Positions 17,161 to 26,184 of a stretch of DNA of 35,731 nucleotides are shown here, piece after piece. The first letter of the stretch is position 1. The number at the start of each line of letters is the position of its first letter. The DNA is from CAZSRX01 sp964609675 [NCBI: uncultured Bacteroidota bacterium]. GTDB lineage: Bacteria > CLD3 > SB21. Location: the NCBI GenBank assembly GCA_964609675.1, contig CAZSRX010000037.1, positions 1-35,731 of the forward strand. The letters are read 5' to 3'. Made by a program: the position numbers and the translations under genes. Below the pieces are notes generated by a model. The model had not been told where the DNA came from. It did no database searches and was given only the letters and a program-made list of their open reading frames with translations.

Positions 17161-20100
17161 TTACGCGCCGCGCAGAATGACCACTTCCTTGTCATGTCGG
17201 GTAACATTGTATACTTTGCAACCCGGGTTCTGAATCATGACACGGGACAGCGGGCGGAATATTAGTTCCTCGAGAGATCGGTTCAGGCCGCGGGCGCCTT
17301 CGCGGCGGTAATCTAAGCCGCTGACGCATACGTCTACCACGCCATCTTCCACGCTGATGCGAATGCCTTTTTCAAGGAACCGCCGGGTTATGGTTTCAAT
17401 TTTTTGCCGGGCGATTTTTTTAAGTGTTTCCTCGTCGAGCGACTTGAAAACGATTATCTCGTCAATGCGGTTTAGAAATTCCGGCGAGAAATGTTTACGC
17501 AGGGCGGCTGTGATACTTTCGGTAATTTCTTTATTCAGGTCGGTGGTCGCGCTTCCGAAGCCCATTTTTATCTTGCCGTATATGGTGTCCGATCCAAGAT
17601 TGGAGGTCATGATAATCGTGGCGTGCGAGAAGGATATGGTTTCTCCCTTGCCGTCGGTCATGCGGCCGTCGTCGAATACCTGGAGGAAGACCTCGTAAAT
17701 TTTCGGATGGGCTTTTTCGATTTCGTCAAGCAGAACGACGGCGGATGGATCCTCGCGGACGGCTTTGGTGAGGCGGCCCTCATCTTCATAACCCACATAA
17801 CCGGGCGCCGTGCCGATTAGTTTGGATAGCGCATACTGGTCGTTATACTCGGACATATCGATGCGCACCAGCCGTTTTTCAGTGCCCTCCAGCGCTTCGG
17901 CAAGGGCCTTGGCGAGTTCGGTTTTGCCGACCCCGGTCGGGCCGACGAAGAGGAAAACGCCGTCCGGCCGTTCGGGATTGACATCTAAGCCGCTCTTGGT
18001 CATACGAATCACTTCCGTAACTTTCAGAATGGCCTCTTCCTGTCCGATAACACGGGCGCGTAGTTGGTCTTCGAGTGAAAGGATTCCTCCAAGCGCGTCA
18101 ATATGAATGTTGCTTTCCGGAATGCGCGTTACCTGGGAGACGGCCTGCACCACGTTCTTTTCCTCAACGGCAACGGTATCCTTGCTGTCGTTCGGGCGGG
18201 ACAGACTGGCCTTTATGGAAGCGCGCTCCATGATGTCGCACGCCTTGTCAGGCAGGTAGCGGTTCTTAATGTATTTATCGGACATGTCGAGGATCGTACG
18301 GATAATCTTATCGGAAATCGTAACGTGATAGAAGTCCTGTAGTTTGGGCCGTTGATGCTCGAGAATTTTAGTCGTGTCGTCTTTGCTGGGCTCAAAAACG
18401 GTAATTCGGGTGAAGCGCCGCTCGAACGCGCCGCTCTTAGCGATGTTTTTCTGATATTCCTCGTCGGTAGTGGCGCCGATAAGCTTGAAATCGGGCTGAG
18501 TAAGCAGGGGCTTGAACATTTCATCAAGGCCGCCGGTTTCGTGGGAGCTATAAGAACCAGCGCCCATCAGGGTGTGCAGTTCGTCGATAAAAATAATGAC
18601 TTTATTGGTTCGGCAGAACTGGGCTAGTTGAAGAAATTTTTGTTCCAGCGTGCCGACATAGCGTGTACCGGCCACAACAGCGAACACTTCCAGTTCCAGC
18701 AGACGGTAGTCGCGGAGCATTTCGGGTACTTCGTTTCGTGCGAGCCGGTGAGCTAGCCCGCTGACCAGCACGGTTTTACCGACACCCGGCTGGCCGACAA
18801 TCAACGGATTGGCCTTGCTGCGGCGGCAGAGCACTTCAATCAGCTCGCGCATTTCATTCTCCCGGCCGATGATATCCTCAATTTTATTTTCACGCGCCAA
18901 TTCCGTAAGGTCGCGCAAAAAATTCGGCAATCCCGCCGTTACCGTTTCACCCAGCACGCCCGTCGTGGAAGTGCCGGCAGATTCCTGACTGGTTTGGTCG
19001 GTTCCGGCGGACGTGTTGGCCGGCGCCACGTAGGACGGATCAATTTCCGCCATCAGGTCATCAAACCATTTGTAATTCGGGTCAAACTGCTTACCTTCCT
19101 CGAGCGTCTTTTTGGCCAAATCGTCCTTACCGAGCTTGTGGTAGGCCAGAGCTAAATAATAAAATCCGTAGGAATTCTTGCTCTCAATCGCGAACGCCTT
19201 GGTCAGGATGTCAATGGCTTCCTGATATTTTTCCTGATCGCAGAATACGCGTCCCAGTTCGCGCATTACACGCGCATTTTTGGGTTCAAGTTCCAGAAAC
19301 CGTTCAAATGATTTTACGGATTCATCAAGCCGTCCGAGATTCATCAGGCTGTAACCGTAATAATCGTAAACAAACGAATCGTTAATCTTGTTCGGGTACG
19401 TTTTTTCGACCAGCTCGCACAATTGCCTGTCATCCTTGAGGTCGTAATACAAAATCTCGAAAATATGATGCATGGCCCAGTTGTAATAACTCGGGTCGGC
19501 AGTCTGGTATTCCTTCATCACCTCGATGGCTTTTTGGGGATTGTTCAGCTTGCGGTACATCTCCTTGACCTCATAAGCCGCGTTGCTATCCTTCCGGTTG
19601 AGCTTCAGGATTTCTTCAAAGTATTTTAACGCCTCGAGCCAGTTGTTTTTGTCCTTATACAGCCTTCCGAGATTACGAATGGTTTCGATGTTTTTCCCGT
19701 CTGCGGCCAATGCCTGTTTATAATAATCAAGGGCCAGATCGATTTTGGTTTCTTTCTGATACACTTCGGCCAGTTTATTCAGCAGAAGCGGATCGTTCGG
19801 CTTTGTTGCCAGCGCTTGTTTTAAATATTCTTCCGCTTTGGTGTAATTAAATTTCACCGTATGCAAAATTCCCATAGCAAGTGGTACGGAACTGGCATTA
19901 GGGTTACTTTTGATAAGTTCTTTAGCAAAGGCTTCCAGTTGAGTGATGTCTACCGGTTCGTCAATGACTTCTTCAAAACCCCGGTCGTAACTATCCTTCA
20001 GCGCTATCGCCTGTAGATAGGATTTAGCGGCCTGGGTGTACTGGTTTTGCCGGTCGAAGATCAGTCCCTGAACGCTGTAATGGGCGGCTTCTGATGGATT

Positions 20101-20544
20101 GATCCGTATCGCTTCCTGAATGTAGTTGAGCGCCTTATCCAGGACGCCGATCTGGGTATAACATTTGGCGGCCTCCTGAAGGTTAAACGGATTTTTATCA
20201 TTAAGTTGTATGGCCTTTTCACAGCACCAGAGCGCGATGGCATCTTTGCGCGCGTCGTGAAATTTGATTCCGATATTTCGGTAATCGTCGTCTTTACCCA
20301 GCTGATGTTCGGCCAGTACATGCGTCAGAAAAGCGGCTTCTTCAAAATGCTGCTGTCCGATTTGCTTCAAGATTTCAGCGAGGATGCGTTCAGTTTTTGT
20401 ATGGGTATCAACACGAAATTCCGGGTAAAAGGTGTTGGGATCTCCCGAAAATGTGTAATTACAGAAATCACATCGTTTCAGTTCCTGTTCCCACGAACAA
20501 ATATTAGCGCAACTGGGGCATAATGTGGATTTTATGTTCACCAC
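17161..20544 (-). CDS. Zinc-ribbon/TPR/Clp double-AAA+ unfoldase
   Basis: A 1127-residue protein with an unusual architecture. Residues 1-30 form a zinc ribbon (Cys9, Cys12, Cys25, Cys28). About 60-495 is an array of TPR repeats. A Ser/Thr/Gly/Ala-rich linker (503-538) follows. Then come two Clp AAA+ modules: D1 with Walker A GQPGVGKT (584-591), pore loop GTRYVG and Walker B IIFIDE (650-655); D2 with Walker A GPTGVGKT (868-875), pore loop GYVGYED and Walker B VVLLDE (936-941). Only about 50 residues join D1 to D2, so the ClpB/Hsp104 coiled-coil M domain is missing, as in ClpA. The usual Clp N-domain is replaced by zinc ribbon plus TPR, which probably select partners or substrates. MGF at 994-996 sits where ClpC has its ClpP-docking VGF. 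The start is GTG (20544), with a second GTG next. Confidence 0.93.
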   Translation of the reverse strand: MVNIKSTLCPSCANICSWEQELKRCDFCNYTFSGDPNTFYPEFRVDTHTKTERILAEILKQIGQQHFEEAAFLTHVLAEHQLGKDDDYRNIGIKFHDARKDAIALWCCEKAIQLNDKNPFNLQEAAKCYTQIGVLDKALNYIQEAIRINPSEAAHYSVQGLIFDRQNQYTQAAKSYLQAIALKDSYDRGFEEVIDEPVDITQLEAFAKELIKSNPNASSVPLAMGILHTVKFNYTKAEEYLKQALATKPNDPLLLNKLAEVYQKETKIDLALDYYKQALAADGKNIETIRNLGRLYKDKNNWLEALKYFEEILKLNRKDSNAAYEVKEMYRKLNNPQKAIEVMKEYQTADPSYYNWAMHHIFEILYYDLKDDRQLCELVEKTYPNKINDSFVYDYYGYSLMNLGRLDESVKSFERFLELEPKNARVMRELGRVFCDQEKYQEAIDILTKAFAIESKNSYGFYYLALAYHKLGKDDLAKKTLEEGKQFDPNYKWFDDLMAEIDPSYVAPANTSAGTDQTSQESAGTSTTGVLGETVTAGLPNFLRDLTELARENKIEDIIGRENEMRELIEVLCRRSKANPLIVGQPGVGKTVLVSGLAHRLARNEVPEMLRDYRLLELEVFAVVAGTRYVGTLEQKFLQLAQFCRTNKVIIFIDELHTLMGAGSYSSHETGGLDEMFKPLLTQPDFKLIGATTDEEYQKNIAKSGAFERRFTRITVFEPSKDDTTKILEHQRPKLQDFYHVTISDKIIRTILDMSDKYIKNRYLPDKACDIMERASIKASLSRPNDSKDTVAVEEKNVVQAVSQVTRIPESNIHIDALGGILSLEDQLRARVIGQEEAILKVTEVIRMTKSGLDVNPERPDGVFLFVGPTGVGKTELAKALAEALEGTEKRLVRIDMSEYNDQYALSKLIGTAPGYVGYEDEGRLTKAVREDPSAVVLLDEIEKAHPKIYEVFLQVFDDGRMTDGKGETISFSHATIIMTSNLGSDTIYGKIKMGFGSATTDLNKEITESITAALRKHFSPEFLNRIDEIIVFKSLDEETLKKIARQKIETITRRFLEKGIRISVEDGVVDVCVSGLDYRREGARGLNRSLEELIFRPLSRVMIQNPGCKVYNVTRHDKEVVILRGA

Positions 20545-20551
20545 AAGGATT

Positions 20552-20566
20552 TCATCCTTGATTAAG
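20552..20566 (-). promoter_or_regulatory. Ribosome-binding-site hairpin before the TPR-Clp gene
   Basis: On the minus strand, AAGGAT and ATCCTT form a six-base perfect inverted repeat around GAA, a few bases upstream of the tandem GTG start codons. The AAGGA is the only ribosome binding site candidate, so the stem would hide it. Regulatory meaning is inference; the stem is short and AT-rich. Confidence 0.3.
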
Positions 20567-20623
20567 TTTTTAAAACATTTTTTGTTTCAGTCGGACGCGG
20601 ATAACTTCCGCTAATAATAATCT

Positions 20624-20653
20624 ATAATATAGCAATTATCATTTTTGAATCAA
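20624..20653 (-). promoter_or_regulatory. Sigma-70 promoter of the TPR-Clp gene
   Basis: On the minus strand, TTGATT (20648-20653) and TATTAT (20624-20629) are 18 bases apart, giving a leader of about 70 bases before the GTG start. It falls in the 123-base gap between the YfiR-like gene and the TPR-Clp gene, which suggests the TPR-Clp gene and nuoN can be expressed apart from the upstream nuo genes. Confidence 0.5.
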
Positions 20654-20667
20654 TTGAATAAAACGCA

Positions 20668-21195
20668 TTATTTAAAACCGGTAAGCCTGAGGAATTCGGA
20701 TGAAAAACGGTGTCCTTCCGATTTGGCCCGGTCCATGTTAAAAAGGATTTTCACTTTATTGTCCTTCATGAGTAATCCGACTGAGGTCACGCCCTGTTCG
20801 TAGATTTTAGAATCCCCGGAAATAGACAGTGTTTTCTTTTTTATAAAAGCCGGCCGTAATTTATCGGTTTTTACGCCCAGTGCTACGTAAGCCACCGAAT
20901 AGATGGAACCGCTTTTTAAAAATTCATCAGGCGTCATAACCTCAACCGCAGTAATCCCCCCCCGGATAAAGCTTGATTTAATTACCTCGCCATCGTCATG
21001 GTTAGCACAGATTACGGCTGTTTTTGGATTGGACGGATTCTCGAGCGAAAGGCAATATCCGAATATTTTTTTGAAATATTGGATCTGGACATGGAAGGGA
21101 ATCTGATATGTTTCCTGAGCCCCCGCAAATGCGGAACTCAGGAAAAATACCAAAAGCGCAAGGGCATAAATTTTAATCTTCAGATTAACGGTCAT
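20668..21195 (-). CDS. YfiR/HmsC-like periplasmic protein (DUF4154)
   Basis: A 175-residue secreted protein with a signal peptide (about 1-26, ending AFAGA). The body has the DUF4154 pattern: YFKKIFGYC, LSISGDSKIYEQGVTSVGLLMKDNKVKILFNMDRAKSEG given here only as landmarks ISGDS, VGLL and FNMDRAK, and a closing FSSEFLRLTGF. YfiR in Pseudomonas is a periplasmic repressor of a diguanylate cyclase. No cyclase is encoded nearby, so the partner is unknown and a role in c-di-GMP control is only family analogy. It lies between the hydrolase and the TPR-Clp gene on the same strand. Confidence 0.82.
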   Translation of the reverse strand: MTVNLKIKIYALALLVFFLSSAFAGAQETYQIPFHVQIQYFKKIFGYCLSLENPSNPKTAVICANHDDGEVIKSSFIRGGITAVEVMTPDEFLKSGSIYSVAYVALGVKTDKLRPAFIKKKTLSISGDSKIYEQGVTSVGLLMKDNKVKILFNMDRAKSEGHRFSSEFLRLTGFK

Positions 21196-21256
21196 AAAAT
21201 TCTTTCGTAATTAATATAAGGTAGAGTACACGCTTTATGATTATATCAGGTCATAC

Positions 21257-22213
21257 TTATTGAATGCCTTTCAGAAATTTATACATAATATCAATAAATG
21301 CATTCTCTTCTTCGACAAAAGGTAAATGTCCGCTGATATTAAAAATATGAAGCCGACTGTTTGGAATGCAGGTTTGAATATCAACAGCTTGTTTTACGGT
21401 AGCGATTTTATCTCCGCGTCCGGTAAGGATTAGCGTGGGGGCGGTGATGGTTTTTAACAAAGGTCGCAAATCAAGATCTTTCATTGTTCCGTTTACCGAA
21501 ACATCGGGATCATCGCCGATAATTGCATAATAAACGTCGTAGGAAAATGCCGGCAGAGATGAACGGCCGGAGGCAGTAATCCGGTTGATGAAATTTTGCC
21601 GTCGCGAGATATCATACCAGTAAAGGCTCTCAATACAAGGATCATAAACCGACCGCCATTGGGTATCACTGGACTTGACACGCTTGCGCAGTTCCAGAAG
21701 CCGGGTCCACTGATCGGGATAGCTTTCCTGAATATGCCGGTTGCATTGGTCGATGTTTTCCTGCCATCCTTCCGCGCTGTGGAAGGTGTTACATAACACC
21801 AGTTTATGGACAAGCGCCGGATAGTTGCAAGCTAATTGCGCGGCCACCATACCGCCGTAAGAATGGCCGAATACATGAATTCTGGCTAGTCCAAGCGTTT
21901 CGCAGAGACCTTTGATATCGTTGACATCATCATTCAGACTGTAAGCGGTATGATTACCGGTATACTTGGAAAGACCGCGTCCGCGCGCGTCGTAATAAAT
22001 AACCGTGAAGTTTTTTTCAAGTTTTCCGAAGAAAGGTTTGAGATAATTGTGCGCATCGCCCGGCCCGCCCGGTATCAGCAACAGCGGTTCTCCTTTGCCG
22101 GTAATTTCAAAGTATAAGCGGACGCTGTCGGAAAGGACGGCATAATGACCGGCTGTAACTTTTGCAGTAACTACCGTTAATAGGATGATGATATATTTGA
22201 AGAACCGTTGCAT
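21257..22213 (-). CDS. Secreted alpha/beta hydrolase, proline iminopeptidase-like
   Basis: A 318-residue alpha/beta hydrolase with an N-terminal signal sequence (about 1-22). The oxyanion motif PGGPG (48-52) resembles the HGGPG of prolyl iminopeptidases. The nucleophile is in GHSYGG (Ser118), and the probable rest of the triad is Asp268 in TGRGDK and His296 in ISGHLPF. It should cleave a small peptide or ester outside the cytoplasm; the substrate is not evident. It begins 10 bases after the nuoM stop, so it is probably cotranscribed with the nuo genes, but it has no known part in complex I. Confidence 0.88.
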   Translation of the reverse strand: MQRFFKYIIILLTVVTAKVTAGHYAVLSDSVRLYFEITGKGEPLLLIPGGPGDAHNYLKPFFGKLEKNFTVIYYDARGRGLSKYTGNHTAYSLNDDVNDIKGLCETLGLARIHVFGHSYGGMVAAQLACNYPALVHKLVLCNTFHSAEGWQENIDQCNRHIQESYPDQWTRLLELRKRVKSSDTQWRSVYDPCIESLYWYDISRRQNFINRITASGRSSLPAFSYDVYYAIIGDDPDVSVNGTMKDLDLRPLLKTITAPTLILTGRGDKIATVKQAVDIQTCIPNSRLHIFNISGHLPFVEEENAFIDIMYKFLKGIQ

Positions 22214-22223
22214 CAGTTACTGG

Positions 22224-23831
22224 TTAGTGGGCATGGATATCATTCGGTTCCGGTAACACCGGGGAATATTTACTTTCCTTAAAAGTCTTTATTTCATACT
22301 CATACACCGCCGCGCGATGCCGATGCAGATAACGGGATACCGTAGCTTCGGTTTTTGATAAAAATGTACCCGGATAGATGCCGATCCAGAAAATAAAAAG
22401 CATAATAGGAATAGTCACCCACCACTCACGCGGTATCAGGTCGGCCAGCAGAGAGTTGGCTTCGTGCCGGGATTTGCCGAACATCAGGCTTTGGTACAGG
22501 CGCAGCATATAGACCGCGCAAAGAATAATACTCAATACGGCAGCGGCGGCGTACCAGGACGCGCCAACCATGGCGGATTCGCTAAACGCGCCGATCAGAA
22601 TAAGAAACTCGCCGATAAATCCGTTTAATCCGGGCAGACCGATCATCGCCAGCGTGGCAACCAAAAACAGCGCCGCGAGTTTTGGCGTGATGCTCCAGAG
22701 TCCTCCGTACTCACCGATATCGCGTTCGGCGCGGCGCCGGTTCAGATATCCCAGAAGGATGAACAACATGGCCAGAACAAGCCCATGATTAACCATCTGG
22801 ATAACAACGCCCTGCCAGCTGGATACCGTAAAAGCGAACACGCCCAGGACAATAAATCCCAGATGGCTAATCGAAGCGTAGGCCAGCAGGCGCTTGAAGT
22901 CCTTTTGCACCATGGCAACCAGCGCGCCGAAAATGACGCCGGTGACGGATAAAATTAAAAGCCACGAACCGAAATGATCAGCCGCGATCGGATAAAACGG
23001 GATGCAGATTTGTAAAAAGCCGTAAATGCCGGTTTTGGCAAGTATCGCGGATAATATAATTGTTCCCGGCATCGGCGCTTCGGTATAGGCCGATGGCAGC
23101 CAGCCGTGGAACGGAAACACCGCTGATTTGATGGCAAAGGCGAGCGCGAATGCCAGAAACATCCATGACTGCGCGGATAATGGCATGGAAGCCTGCATAA
23201 AGGCATCAAACGAGAAACTGTGAGCAGCTAGGATTTTTCCGTCGGCCATAACCGGTGCGGTCTGGAGATAACCGTAAATAATGGCAACCAGCATGAGCAG
23301 ACTGCCGGACAACGTATAAATAAAAAACTTTACGGTCGCACGGATACGGTCTTCATGGCCCCAGATACCGATGAGAAAATACATCGGAATCAGCATCGCT
23401 TCCCAGAATATGTAAAACCACAGCATATCGCGGACGCAAAAGACCCCAAGCGTTCCGAACTGCTGAAACAACAGCGCCATCATAAAACCCTTTACGCGGT
23501 CATACGGAACCTGACGGGAAAACCAGACCACCAGAGGAAACAATACCGTGGTTAGCATAACCAGTAACAAACTGATACCATCTACGGCGACATGATAATA
23601 ACTACCCCAGGATTCCCACCAGACGGCTTGGTATACAAACTGCGGATCCGGATTGGTTCCGTCAAAAAAAACGAAGAGAGGCAGGGATAGGATAAACGTA
23701 GCGACCGAAAAAATAAACGTGACTCGTTTAAGCGTTTCATGCCGTTCTTTGGGTATAATTGCCAGGATGATAAATCCCAGCAAGGGCAGACCGATGATTA
23801 AATTGAGTAGGTATGCGTTTATGAATTCCAT
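22224..23831 (-). CDS. nuoM: NADH-quinone oxidoreductase subunit NuoM
   Basis: A 535-residue antiporter-like subunit of the complex I membrane arm. It has about 14 transmembrane helices. Family landmarks are FYIFWEAMLIPMYFLIGIWG, with the essential Glu, then FAIKSAVFPFHGWLPSAYTEAP and LLAYASISHLGFIVLG. Length is slightly above E. coli NuoM (509). It follows nuoL after 25 bases. It would carry one proton channel of the pump. Confidence 0.97.
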   Translation of the reverse strand: MEFINAYLLNLIIGLPLLGFIILAIIPKERHETLKRVTFIFSVATFILSLPLFVFFDGTNPDPQFVYQAVWWESWGSYYHVAVDGISLLLVMLTTVLFPLVVWFSRQVPYDRVKGFMMALLFQQFGTLGVFCVRDMLWFYIFWEAMLIPMYFLIGIWGHEDRIRATVKFFIYTLSGSLLMLVAIIYGYLQTAPVMADGKILAAHSFSFDAFMQASMPLSAQSWMFLAFALAFAIKSAVFPFHGWLPSAYTEAPMPGTIILSAILAKTGIYGFLQICIPFYPIAADHFGSWLLILSVTGVIFGALVAMVQKDFKRLLAYASISHLGFIVLGVFAFTVSSWQGVVIQMVNHGLVLAMLFILLGYLNRRRAERDIGEYGGLWSITPKLAALFLVATLAMIGLPGLNGFIGEFLILIGAFSESAMVGASWYAAAAVLSIILCAVYMLRLYQSLMFGKSRHEANSLLADLIPREWWVTIPIMLFIFWIGIYPGTFLSKTEATVSRYLHRHRAAVYEYEIKTFKESKYSPVLPEPNDIHAH

Positions 23832-23856
23832 GATGGCCTCGTCTCGTCCGTTGGGA

Positions 23857-25863
23857 TCAATGAATAAGATAATACAGCATCAGCGCGATGCCGAGGAGCA
23901 AGAAGAACGCGTAAGTCTGAACAAAACCTGATTGAACAATACGCAGGAGGCGGCCGGTGATCTCTGTTGCGTATGCCGTTGTATTGACGATACCGCTCAG
24001 AATCTTCTGATCAATCAGTTTCCATAAAACGGATTCCGAGAACCATGTCAGCGGCCGGATGATATACGCGCTGTAAAATTCATCCAAATAATATTTATTA
24101 TAAAACCATCGATACGGCGTCTGGTAGTCGGAAACAATTTTATCAATGCGGATTTTATTTTTAATGAACGCCATCCAGGCGATGAAAATGCCGGCCACGG
24201 CGGCGAGAACGGAAATAATCATCAGAATCCAGTCCACGGGCGCGGCGTGGGTGGTATCCGACAGGCCCAGGGACGAGGAAAGAAAATGGTGCAAGTGCAT
24301 CGATCCGCCGAATAGCGGCGGGATGTTAATAAATCCTCCGAGGACCGATAGAGCGGCAAGCGTTATCAGCGCGGCCGTCATGACGCCCGGGGATTCGTGA
24401 ATATAGGATTGCGCCGCGGGATGCGCCCGGGATTCGCCGAAGAAAACCATGAATACCAGGCGTGACATATACAGAGAGGTCAGGACCACGCCAAGTATGC
24501 TGAACCAGAACACCCACGTATAATTCGCGTGATAGGTTGCCGTAAGGATTTCGTCTTTGCTGAAAAATCCGGAGAACGGCGGTATGCCGCTGATGGCAAT
24601 CCACGCAAGGATAAATGTGACGGCGGTAATGCCGGCTTTCGAGCGCAGGCCGCCCATCAGCCGGATGTCCTGAGGATCATCGCTTATATGGGCCTGATGA
24701 TAGGCGCGGTGCAGGATATGTATCACACTGCCGGCGCCAAGAAACAGCAGCGCTTTAAAAAAGGCGTGCGTGACAAGATGAAATATCCCCGCCGCATAGG
24801 CCCCCACGCCTACTGCGATGAACATATATCCCAGCTGGCTGATCGTGGAATAAGCAATGATACGTTTGATGTCTGTCTGCACCAGACCAATCGTTGCGGC
24901 AAACAGCGCCGTGAAACAACCGAAATAAGTGACCACGTTTCCGGCGCTTAGGCCCAGCACATATCCTGCCGGACCGACGTCAAACGAAAATATCGGCCAG
25001 CAACGGGCTACCATGAACACTCCGGCCGTTACCATGGTAGCCGCGTGAATCAGAGCGGATACCGGGGTGGGGCCCTCCATGGCGTCGGGTAGCCAGACGT
25101 GCAGGGGCGCCTGAGCCGACTTACCCATCGCGCCGACGAAAAGCAACAGGCCGATGCCCGTAATGACCGTGGCGATGGGCAGTAAATTTTTATGAGAGGT
25201 TATGTTGGCAAACACCTCGTCATAATGCAGCGTTCCGAACGTGGCAAAAATCAGGAATATGCCGATGAGAAATCCGGCGTCGCCGATGCGGTTGACGATA
25301 AAAGCTTTGGTGCCGGCGAAAGCCGCGCTGTCTTTTTTGTACCAGAACGCAATCAGAAGATACGAACATAGACCGACGAGCTCCCAGCCGAGGAACAGCA
25401 CTACAAAATTATTCGCCATTACCAGCGTGAGCATGGAGAAAATAAACAGGTTCATGTACACAAAAAACCGCCGCCGGTCGGGATCTTCCTGCATATATCC
25501 TAAAGAATAAACGTGGATAACAAACCCGACGCCTGTTACAACCAGCATCATGGTAACCGTCAGGGCGTCCACCAGATAACCGAATGTAATCTTCAATGAT
25601 CCGGCAGCAAACCAGGTGAAATAATCAATGTTAAAACGCTCGCCGCCGCTGACTTCAATGAATACGGCTACCGCGAGAATAAATGAAGCGCCGACTGTGC
25701 CGCAGGCCAAAACGCCCGGTATGAATAATATATTTTGAACGGGATCATTTTGATGGCCAAAGTTTCGGGCGGAATCAAAGCGCTCCGCAAACAGTCCCCA
25801 GAATAAATTCGCAACGGCGCCGGTCAGCGGAAGAAGCGGTATTAACACTATAATCGATTCCAT
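23857..25863 (-). CDS. nuoL: NADH-quinone oxidoreductase subunit NuoL
   Basis: A 668-residue antiporter-like subunit at the far end of the membrane arm. Landmarks are FLGWELVGLCSYLLIAFWYKK, MGKSAQAPLHVWLPDAMEGPTPVSALIHAATMV shown as landmarks KSAQAPLH and MEGPTPVSALIHAATMV, and RIIAYSTISQLGYM. The C-terminal part (about 510-668) contains the long amphipathic lateral helix and a last anchor helix, as in other NuoL proteins. Length is as expected. It follows nuoK after 14 bases. Confidence 0.97.
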   Translation of the reverse strand: MESIIVLIPLLPLTGAVANLFWGLFAERFDSARNFGHQNDPVQNILFIPGVLACGTVGASFILAVAVFIEVSGGERFNIDYFTWFAAGSLKITFGYLVDALTVTMMLVVTGVGFVIHVYSLGYMQEDPDRRRFFVYMNLFIFSMLTLVMANNFVVLFLGWELVGLCSYLLIAFWYKKDSAAFAGTKAFIVNRIGDAGFLIGIFLIFATFGTLHYDEVFANITSHKNLLPIATVITGIGLLLFVGAMGKSAQAPLHVWLPDAMEGPTPVSALIHAATMVTAGVFMVARCWPIFSFDVGPAGYVLGLSAGNVVTYFGCFTALFAATIGLVQTDIKRIIAYSTISQLGYMFIAVGVGAYAAGIFHLVTHAFFKALLFLGAGSVIHILHRAYHQAHISDDPQDIRLMGGLRSKAGITAVTFILAWIAISGIPPFSGFFSKDEILTATYHANYTWVFWFSILGVVLTSLYMSRLVFMVFFGESRAHPAAQSYIHESPGVMTAALITLAALSVLGGFINIPPLFGGSMHLHHFLSSSLGLSDTTHAAPVDWILMIISVLAAVAGIFIAWMAFIKNKIRIDKIVSDYQTPYRWFYNKYYLDEFYSAYIIRPLTWFSESVLWKLIDQKILSGIVNTTAYATEITGRLLRIVQSGFVQTYAFFLLLGIALMLYYLIH

Positions 25864-25877
25864 CGGAGATTCTCCGG

Positions 25878-26180
25878 TTAACCCTGCAAATCGTGAAGAT
25901 CATCCACCTGGATGGATCCGGTTTTTCGGTAAATTGCGACCACCAGGGCTAAACCCACGGCGGCTTCGGCGGCGGCAACGGTCATCACAAGAAATACGGC
26001 GATCTGGCCGTCCATGGAATTCAGAAAACGTGCGAAAGCAACCATGCTGAGGTTCACGGCGTTTAGCATCAGTTCCACCGACATCAGCACAACAATGGCG
26101 TTGCGCCGGGTCAGCGCGCCCACGGTGCCCAGCGTGAACAGGATAGCCGAAAGCATCAGATAATGTGAAAGCGGAATCAT
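25878..26180 (-). CDS. nuoK: NADH-quinone oxidoreductase subunit NuoK
   Basis: A 100-residue, three-helix subunit of the complex I membrane arm, matching the usual length. MSVELMLNAVNL carries one conserved membrane Glu of the proton path, and VAAAEAAVGLALVVAIYR carries the second. It is followed by a short basic tail. It begins four bases after nuoJ ends. Confidence 0.97.
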   Translation of the reverse strand: MIPLSHYLMLSAILFTLGTVGALTRRNAIVVLMSVELMLNAVNLSMVAFARFLNSMDGQIAVFLVMTVAAAEAAVGLALVVAIYRKTGSIQVDDLHDLQG

Positions 26181-26184
26181 AGCG

